A program made the position numbers and the translations under genes. A DNA stretch of 64,000 nt from Cristatella mucedo (Eukaryota > Bryozoa > Phylactolaemata > Cristatellidae). The stretch spans positions 1,484,501-1,548,500 of the forward strand of contig WPIO01000092.1 of the NCBI GenBank assembly GCA_009760855.2. Direction: 5' to 3'. Positions within the stretch are counted from its first letter, which is position 1, and each line of letters begins with the position of its first letter. Below are positions 57,236-64,000 of the stretch, piece after piece. The notes beneath the pieces are model-generated. The model saw only the letters and a list, made by a program, of their open reading frames with translations. It was not told the origin of the DNA and made no database searches.

Positions 57236-58204
57236 CTAAAGTATTGACTGCAGAGATTACCTCAAGCATTGCGACATTTATTGCTAAAAGTTGCCGATTT
57301 AGCTGAAGTAATCAAAAGCCATGTTCAAAGATCGTGTTCATTAACTGATTTACCAATTCAAAAGCCCGTGCTCTTTTTGTTAGCTGTGCATTCAAGCGGG
57401 ACTGCAATTAATTTCTGAAGACGAAGCAGTCAGCAAATCCTCTGAGGCCTCACAATTATGAGCTGCTACTGCATGCTTTGAAATTTATTTTTGAGAACTC
57501 GATCACGCAGGTGAACAGGGGCTCGATAAGAAACTGCTAGGTCAGTCAGTCCCAGAATGTTGCCTGCGTCGGTCTCCCATCGAAATATCTTCTGCTAGCC
57601 TATAGAGTTACTAGCCAGGCTACTTTAGAAGCAGCAGACAGGGCTGTATTTAGGGCTGCGAGCATCTCCCAATCCAAGGCAGTTATCGGTGCTGCCCAAA
57701 CCAAAGCGACGTTACGAAAAATATATCCCTTAACTAGCTAAAGCAATGTGCCTCACGGCTCAAGTATGTAACATCAAACGTCATCCGCAAAATGCAAGTT
57801 GGAGGCCTCTTAGAGAGCATAGAAGCTACTCCTCCCGGCAAGGTTTCCGTGGATTCCTCAAGATTGCCGGCAGGTTTTGGTTTATTCAAAGCGGTCGGTC
57901 AATGGTCAAGGGACTGTTTTTCACGTGCAATGGTTTCTTAGCTGATTGACGTTGAAGATGCAGGTTGTTAGTACGAAACCCACGAGAGCCGGCAGTCGGC
58001 AGACCGTTGAGCTGTCGCTTATGAAATGTCTTGGAATGTACTCTCGCTTATTCGCCACTTGCTACAAGATGGTAGCTGCCACGGCAAGTGCGGCAGCAGT
58101 ACAGTGGCTGAAAATGCCCGGGCCGCAGCCGCAGCCGTAGCGAAAGCATGGCAGATCGCCTGTCTGCAGCCGATCTGTGCTTTGGAAGTAGGGCTTTACT
58201 TACA
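57236..58204. other. No recognisable gene
   Basis: About 970 bases of unassigned sequence between two LINE A pieces. ORFs at 57746-58226 have no motif. Confidence 0.4.
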
Positions 58205-58500
58205 GCCACTGCTTGAGGCAACGTAACTACTCTCCTACTGCCGACTATGGCTCATCCTTTTCAGCGGTCCTGAGCTGCTACTTCCATGCTTCTCACTACC
58301 TCAACTGCTCTCCTGACTCTGCTATGCTTCCCACTTTCTCTTTGTTTCGTGAGACGAAGTCTGTTGGCTACCGAATGCGTACCGAAAGCCGCTTAGGCTG
58401 TGAGTGCGCTATACAAAACTCTCCTGTGTAACACCCACATGGTCTTCATGACTTTGTGGAGTTACAGACGGAGATATGCATTACATTACGTTTAGCACTT
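58205..58500 (+). mobile_element. LINE family A 3' end
   Basis: GCAACGTAACTACTCTCCTA, CCTGAGCTGCTACTTCCATG, CGTACCGAAAGCCGCTTAGG and GTTACAGACGGAGATATGCA followed by TTACATTACG. Complete 3' UTR and tail, 5'-truncated. Confidence 0.88.
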
Positions 58501-59119
58501 TATGAATTCCTACGTAGCGGCAGACGCTCCGTGGGGGTTACCTCTCCTCAATTTCCTGAGCCTACGAAAGTCGTGCAGAGGAGAGGATGCGATCCTCGCA
58601 CGCTGACCAAAGTAGAGCGGGATAGCTGCAACTCGCCGCGCGCCCAATTTGCAATAGAAAAGCGTGTGCGATCGATCGTTTCACGATTCATCGTTCGAGC
58701 AATCGTTCACGAATTCATTCCGTCAGGTTAGGCTCAGCGAAGGGCGAAGAGCGGACATCTAAGGGCGAACATCGGGAGAGCTTAACCAAATCACCCTTAC
58801 AATGTCCCCCTGTGCCTTTCAAAAGGTAAACGCGTTATACCTTTAATCTTTAGTTTCGCTGCTCGATCTAGTGTATTGGGAGCACTCAAAGTTATCGACC
58901 GAATGGGATGAATGATGTGTATCGTGGGAGACTTGCGAGAAAGACGGTTCAGGTCGTCGGCTGGAGGGATGGCCAAGTTAGTGCAGCCTACGAGTCACTG
59001 GGGCGTCTGGCACAGCCAAGCGAAACTGACTCATTACAGGTCTTCGAGTAGATTTCGGAGCACTGTCAACGCGGCGACCTGTGGCTTTTGTTTATGTGGA
59101 CCGCAGTCGGTCACAGCGC
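58501..59119. other. No recognisable gene
   Basis: Unassigned, moderately GC-rich. GAAGGGCGAAGAGCGG-type words lie near 58740. Confidence 0.4.
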
Positions 59120-59400
59120 CTAAATGTTGTTATCTGCCAGTACTAGGCTGGGTGGCCCTCCCGGCCACCGGTTAGGCAATCGGAGCGCAGCTAGGCGTTG
59201 GCAACGGCGCCAACGAATGAGAGCGCAGCGTTCCGGTACCGCAGAGGACAGAAGCGGGCGACGTTCGCGGCGGGCGGTAGTGCTTTCGCCGGCTGTGAGT
59301 GTGGAGGAGATAAACTGGTGGTGTTCCTCGTTGGCTAGCGTGCTGTGCCGCTCGCGACGACAAGTTAGACTACACGACCTACAGTCAGGGGCCCGACAGG
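59120..59400 (+). repeat. LTR-end-like block shared with 20405-20640
   Basis: GATAAACTGGTGGTGTTCCT, CGTTGGCTAGCGTGCTGTGC and GACGACAAGTTAG match the block near 20580. The downstream GACCTACAGTCAGGGGCCCG could be the start of an internal region, but no retroelement coding text was recognised after it. Confidence 0.5.
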
Positions 59401-59914
59401 CGAGTAGAAGGAGGTAAGAAGGAGCAAGACCGTTTCGCACGTGGAGTTGCAATGGGGAAGAGCTGGCGTTGGTGGAGCTGGCGCTGGTGGAGCCCTGCCC
59501 TAAGATGACAATTAGCGACGTCGGATGGATGAATGTAGGACCGAGACAAGCTTCGGGTCGGACGAAAGTCTGTGACAATCGGTCAGTTTGAAGTGACCAG
59601 GGAAGGCCAGGACCAGCCATCGAAATCTGAGGCAAATCCCTGCATGGCGAATTGTGGGCCCAGTCGCCATAGCTGCCCAGCCTTGTCTTTCCTTGTCTCT
59701 CTTTTGGAGAGCTAGGATTGGGAAGCCGTGAGAGACGAAGTGGAGTCAGGGGAGTGCTGTGTAAGTAGACAGTCGCCACTACCTGCCGACCGTTAGTCCA
59801 ATGTGGCTGGGGTTAGCCTGCCTGCCATTTGTCATTGGGTTAGGTTGAGATGAGACGAGCACTGAGAGCTGCTACTGCCTAGCCGACAGTCTGGTTTTGG
59901 GCCAACAATTAGTA
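59401..59914. other. No recognisable gene
   Basis: The minus ORF 59120-59779 (219 codons) spans this GC-rich stretch, but it overlaps the repeat and has no motif; it is probably chance. Confidence 0.4.
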
Positions 59915-60360
59915 GTAGCCGGCCTTTCCAGTAAAATTTAGGCCGAAGGCACCATGGCAGACGAGTCACTGCAGAATATAAAAACGATATACTAGCTGAT
60001 TCAACAGCCTCTTTTGTATAGCGACAGAAGAGCCTTCACGGCTACCACCACTGCTTGCAGTAGCGATAAAGGATCGCTCACCGCAGGATTCGAACCCACG
60101 ACATCGGATCGAGGTCGTGAAAAGCAACCGCCTTACCTAGTTCACGGCTCACCAAGAATCACGTGGCCTCTACGGCGAGCCACATAAGGAAGGTCATAAA
60201 GAGTTGTCGCATTAAACGAATACATATCAACTGCATCCACATTTTATTACTAGACTTTCAATAAACATTCTCAAATGTTGAGCCTAACTTAGGTATACCA
60301 TGGTGGCAGAAAGTCCTCTGAGTAAGTACTCGAACGGAGAAGCCACAGCCGCTTGCGGTA
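59915..60360 (+). repeat. Repeat R1 copy, split by SINE-1
   Basis: GCCGGCCTTTCCAGTAAAAT before the SINE; AAGAATCACGTGGCCTCTAC, GAAGGTCATAAAGAGTTGTC, CTTTCAATAAACATTCTCAA, GGCAGAAAGTC and GCCACAGCCGCTTG after it. Same order as at 42420-42880, but the SINE sits at a different point. Confidence 0.65.
59990..60153 (-). mobile_element. SINE-1 copy nested in R1
   Basis: Minus strand: GGTGAGCCGTGAACTAGGTA head (6-base deletion), GGCGGTTGCTTTTCACGACC, GGGTTCGAATCCTGCGGTGA, GTAGCCGTGAAGGCTCTTCT and AATCAGCTAG 3' end. Confidence 0.87.
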
Positions 60361-60720
60361 CGTCGAGGATTTTCTTGCGACTGAGCTTGCTGACATGCGG
60401 CCCAGGCATGCACTGAGAGGCTCAGTACAGCTGCATCAACAGCCTCATTTCCACGACAGCAGTGGAGCCCGACTGACTGTTGCCTGCGAATCGGAAGTAC
60501 CTACTGCAGGATTATATCCCACGACGACCCGGGTCGACACGTGTGAGCACCTTAGCCCTGAGCAGAGAGTCGGGGTACAATTTACCTGCGATCACCTAGC
60601 CCTAGCAGTCACACCCACCCACCCTTTGGGTCTCAGCCCGGAGGTAAGATGCTTGCACTTCACGAAACAGGTTATAGACCACTGAGGCTCGTCTGCTGCA
60701 GCAGTAAGTGAGGCTGCTGC
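60361..60720. mobile_element. Decayed SINE-1-like pieces
   Basis: Inverted words (CAACAGCCTCATTTCCACGA, GACTGTTGCCTGCGAATCGG, CTACTGCAGGATTATATCCC, GAGCACCTTAGCCCTGAG) and then a forward piece (AGGTAAGATGCTTGCACTTC, AGTAAGTGAGGCTGCTGCAT) suggest two opposite diverged SINE-1-like copies. Confidence 0.55.
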
Positions 60721-60995
60721 ATCATCCGATGTTTATTTTTTGCCCTGTACACACGTGTGTGCACTTCCGTGCACGGAAGAAAGAAAAGCCTAGTTCCGGC
60801 TCCTTCCTCAAGTTCGGCTGCCGAACACAGAACACCGAGTTTACTCAGTGTCATGCAAGGAGCACACAGCAGCTACGGCTGCCATTGCAGGCTGCCGCTA
60901 TAGCATCGCATTCACGAACGACGTGCGACATAAGCTACCATAAGCCACGATCACAGTTCCACCAAGCAGCTCCGGGCTGACTGGTGGGCCTCATT

Positions 60996-61157
60996 GGTCG
61001 TGACAGCACACTAGCTAAGACGTTTGCTCTTCACGACCGAGGGGTCGCGGGTTCGAATCCTTCAGTGGGCGATCCTTTATTGCCAACTGCAATCGGTGGC
61101 GATAGCCGGTAAGGCTCTTCTGCCACTAAACAAATGAGGCCATTAAATCAGCTAGCA
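60996..61157 (+). mobile_element. SINE-1 copy
   Basis: ATTGGTCGTGACAGCACACT head, CTTCACGACCGAGGGGTCGC, GGGTTCGAATCCTTCAGTGG, GCGATCCTTTATTGCCAAC, GATAGCCGGTAAGGCTCTTC and ATGAGGCCATTAAATCAGCT 3' end. Confidence 0.87.
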
Positions 61158-61223
61158 TTTATTTGCTTATTGGTCACTTGACAGCAGAGCAGCTGCTGTG
61201 CAGACGGAAAAGGAGAGGGAGGG

Positions 61224-61227
<4 letters not shown>

Positions 61228-61313
<86 letters not shown>
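61228..61313. repeat. (GA)n microsatellite in the 3' flank of CYP51
   Basis: Uninterrupted GA tract of about 85 bases, some 190 bases past the CYP51 stop in that gene's direction (CT on the sense strand). Confidence 0.97.
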
Positions 61314-61316
<3 letters not shown>

Positions 61317-61505
61317 CCCTTGGCCAGCCAGTGAGCTGCAATGGCTGGTAGCAATGCTGCTGCTGCTTCAGGAGGCTCCCGTGGAGCAAGCGTTGCCAGC
61401 AGCGGCAGCTGCCACGCGGATCGCAGTCCACGTAAGTGGACGGCAGACTACATGCAGTGGCTTAACTGGTGTCGCACGTTGCAGCAATGCGAAAGCCCGA
61501 AGGTG

Positions 61506-61926
61506 TCAACGGTCACGATGGCCTGCCGAAAGCGACCGCCAGCAGCGTCGAGCGCATCCGGCGGCGCGCGGCCCCAAAGAGAAAGCCCAAAGTCTCGTCG
61601 CGAGGTCGAGCCGCGTGCACGGCCGATTGCTTTGCATCATCGACTGCTGCCGCCTTTTCTCAGCGGCGGCGGGAGTGGCAGCAGCCTCAGTGCGCCTCCG
61701 GTAGCTGACGAGCGAATGCAGTGGCGTGTGGATCATGCTCCGGTAGTTGGGCAGAGGCAGCCGGTCTCCGCTAATCAGGCTCAGCTCGTAGCGCTCTAGC
61801 AGCACGGACCAGATGACCTTGTTCTGCACGTAGGCGAAGGACTCGCCGATGCAGCGGTGGCGGCCGGCGCCGAACGGCACGTACGAGAACTTCTCGCCGC
61901 TCGTGGCCTCGCTCTCCTGCAGGAAT
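61506..61926 (-). CDS. CYP51: Lanosterol 14-alpha-demethylase (CYP51), last coding exon, partial gene
   Basis: Minus-strand terminal exon of 139 codons plus stop; acceptor GCTGCAG|ATTCC at 61927-61928. The enzyme removes the 14-alpha methyl of lanosterol in sterol synthesis, anchored in the ER and using heme. The exon holds the cytochrome P450 heme loop [10 protein letters not shown] (ligand Cys codon 61853-61851) in the CYP51-specific setting [13 protein letters not shown] and [34 protein letters not shown] and SYRRR follow. Human CYP51A1 ends about here; this ORF continues 61 residues ([14 protein letters not shown]...). Upstream exons are not in the window and should lie past 64000; the LINE B copy at 62405-63720 would be in the intron. 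Confidence 0.93.
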
Positions 61927-61928
61927 CT

Positions 61929-62404
61929 GCAGCGGGCAGAGGCAGAAGAGCTCTTCGCAGAAGGCAAAGGCAGCAGCACTCGATTCGTGGCGACTGCGGC
62001 AGCAGCCGAAGCGGTGGCAACAGCGGTTTTCTAATAAACAAGGAGATGAAGAACTTAAATTGTTTCCCTCCTCAGGTCGTAACTCACATTGTACTAAACT
62101 AATCTACAAGGCCATAGTTTCAATGAAAAATTTCTATGGACGCAGGTAACAATGGCTTTGGCGTCTCAAGTATGTGCCAAGACTTCCGAAGCAGTTTTAT
62201 ACCAGGCCCTCCCTACAGCTCTTTATTCATCAGGCAATATAGTTGCCTGGCTTCTCACTCAAACTGCACCACCGATTTCAAGCAAGGTCTCGAAACAAGA
62301 TTGGCTTACGTTTGTGCATGCGCAAAACCAGATGCCTCAAACATGGAAAATGGCCGACTTAGTGCCAGACGTGGTAATTGAGATGCCGTGTTACATATAG
62401 AGTG
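61929..62404. other. CYP51 intron sequence, unassigned
   Basis: Just upstream of the CYP51 exon on its strand. Two overlapping plus ORFs (62136-62400) have no recognised motif. Confidence 0.45.
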
Positions 62405-63720
62405 GGATACCTTGTGCATAAAAAAATTCTTACATCATCTCGCATGGGCATCACTGGCACTGCTCTGCAGTGGTTCAGATCCTATCTCAGTGGGAGACTC
62501 CAGAGTATTGACGTGAATGGACAAAGAGCATCCTAGGTATCCATGAAATATGGGGTACCTCAGGGGTCCGTGCTACGTCCGATTCCTTTCACGGTTTATA
62601 CTCTCCCTCTTGCCGATGTGATTGCCAAGCGCAATCTAGGCTTTCACTTCTATGCGGATGACACTCAGTTGTACCTTTGCTTTGATCCCTCCCAGCCTTC
62701 GAGCACCTCAAATTCTCTCAACTCACTTGCTGCATGTATTGATAACATCCGCACATGGATGGCAGCAAATTTTCTTAAACTAAACGATGACGAAACTAAA
62801 TTACTACTTATGGGCAAACCCAGTGTGATTCAGAAATTGGAAAGGCTGATGCTCAAAATTGGTTCTGCCAGCACATCTCCTGTTGAATCTGCACGAAATC
62901 TAGGTGTCATGTTCCAAAGTGACCTCTCGTTAGACGACCACATCAGCTCCACAGTCAAGTCTGCGTATTTTCAGCTACACAACATTGCTAAAATTTGGGC
63001 TTGTTGAGATAAGGATACCACGTCTAAATTAGTCCATGCATTGTGACATCACGTCTTGACTTCTGCAAGTCACTGCTTACTGGCCTACCAGCAGCATGTG
63101 CGATCAGGCGATTGCAGCTGGTACAAAACTCCGCAGCTAGGCTTGTCTGTCGTGAGTGTCGCAGTTGCCACATTACTCCACTTCTCGCCGACCTGCACTG
63201 GCTCTCAGTCAAGTAACGGATTGACTTCAAAGTTTTTTCGCTCACTTTTAGGTCACTTCATTCTTTGGCCCCCATCAGGCCAAGCATCATAACACCCACT
63301 TTTCGGAATCCAACAGTCTACAAACACCCCGTACAAACTTCAAATCCTTTGGAGACCGTGCATTTAATTCGTTTGCTCCCAAAGCCTGGAACTCCCTCCC
63401 GACTTGCGTCAGAACATCCCCTGACCTGACCACATTTAAAAAAGGAACTTACAAACACACCTATTTAGGGCAGCATTTAGTGGGTCCCTGTGATTCGTAC
63501 TGCATGTGCTTATGCATGCTGACACTGTGCATGCTGCCACTAACCACATTTGCATGCTGATCCTGTGCATGTCACCGCTAACCAGTTATTCATTTTGTTT
63601 GTTTATCAAGCATGATATTACTCACCATTCAATTGCATTTCCCTTTGCAGCAAATGTAAAGCGCATAGAGAGAGATTGAGCTCTCTGAGGGCGCTTTATT
63701 AAGTGCATTATTATTATTAC
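62405..63720 (+). mobile_element. LINE family B copy, RT core to (TTA)n tail
   Basis: RT text starts at GITGTALQWFRSYLSGRLQS, then [79 protein letters not shown] and DHISSTVKSAYFQLHNIAKI. A decayed C-terminal region and the 3' UTR follow, ending in the hairpin GCGCATAGAGAGAGATTGAG with CTCTCTGAGGGCGC and TTATTATT. The longest open family B frame (154 codons, 62543-63007) keeps YADD. Lies antisense in the presumed CYP51 intron. Confidence 0.93.
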
Positions 63721-64000
63721 CATGTTCTGATGTGCAATAAAAAGCTATGCTTCGAATACCCCAACTGTTTCCAAACCCAGCTGAAACTACCAAACAAGTT
63801 AATTTTGCACGTTTTTTCCTTACCAAGTAGACTAAACAAGGTGGCATAGTGGACACTTTACTACATTTATTGCTGCCTCATATTATTCCTACCTCGAGGC
63901 AGCATTTTTGGTTGAATTTGGTAAAACTAGGCAACGTCTAGGGTTTGTGATTTCCAGGGTGCGTGGATTTTTGGGCTAGTGCATGCATGCACGAACGCGC
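63721..64000. other. Right edge, unassigned
   Basis: No CYP51 exon or repeat text recognised on either strand in these 280 bases. Confidence 0.45.

Noticed and set aside
59120..59779. Minus ORF of 219 codons
   Set aside because: Crosses the LTR-like repeat, has no domain and no splice or start support.
61163..61799. Plus-strand ORFs across the GA repeat and opposite CYP51
   Set aside because: One is repeat-encoded Glu-Arg, the other is the antisense shadow of the CYP51 exon with no motif.

Overview
This is animal nuclear DNA: GT-AG introns, housekeeping genes with several exons, a pol III tRNA gene without encoded CCA, and a dense load of non-LTR retrotransposons, tRNA-headed SINEs and microsatellites. 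The species cannot be named from sequence alone. A lanosterol 14-alpha-demethylase (CYP51) exon argues against insects, nematodes and flatworms, which are known to lack sterol synthesis. The PSMA4 and RPS17 proteins align closely to vertebrate ones. A sterol-making invertebrate (lophotrochozoan, non-vertebrate deuterostome or sponge) is the best guess.

Real genes. (1) A two-exon DUSP19-like dual-specificity phosphatase, + strand, 7707-8573. (2) Proteasome subunit alpha type-4 (PSMA4), + strand, eight coding exons from 27321 to 40685, complete (271 aa). (3) Ribosomal protein eS17 (RPS17), - strand, five coding exons from 51729 down to 48560, complete (150 aa). (4) tRNA-His(GTG), 51958-52029. 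(5) The last coding exon of CYP51, - strand, 61926-61506; the rest of that gene should lie beyond the right edge. In both PSMA4 and RPS17 the start ATG is the last codon of its exon and is followed at once by a splice donor.

The rest is mostly repeats. Two LINE families of the CR1/L2 group dominate. Family A has RT text around [18 protein letters not shown] and a TTACA-type 3' tail. Family B has RT text around [18 protein letters not shown] and a 3' hairpin followed by (TTA)n. All copies are broken by stops, frameshifts, truncations or nested insertions. Two tRNA-headed SINE families are scattered through: SINE-1 (palindrome between the A and B boxes, GGTGGGCGAT body) and SINE-2, whose 3' end matches the LINE B tail and so is probably mobilised by LINE B. 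There is also a 723-bp solo LTR inside a LINE B copy, a decayed Tc1/mariner-like transposase, a decayed copy of a widespread transposon-associated protein (GERFHQD-type), and an unclassified repeat (R1) seen three times.

Layout: 0-5 kb LINE A debris; 5-9 kb SINE-2 and DUSP; 9-27 kb repeats with the solo LTR and a GC-rich block at 25 kb; 27-41 kb PSMA4 with repeat-filled introns; 41-48 kb repeats; 48-52 kb RPS17 then tRNA-His; 52-61 kb LINEs, SINEs and R1; 61-62 kb CYP51 3' end; 62-64 kb LINE B. Exon borders were placed by splice consensus plus protein homology recalled from known families; no alignment was run.
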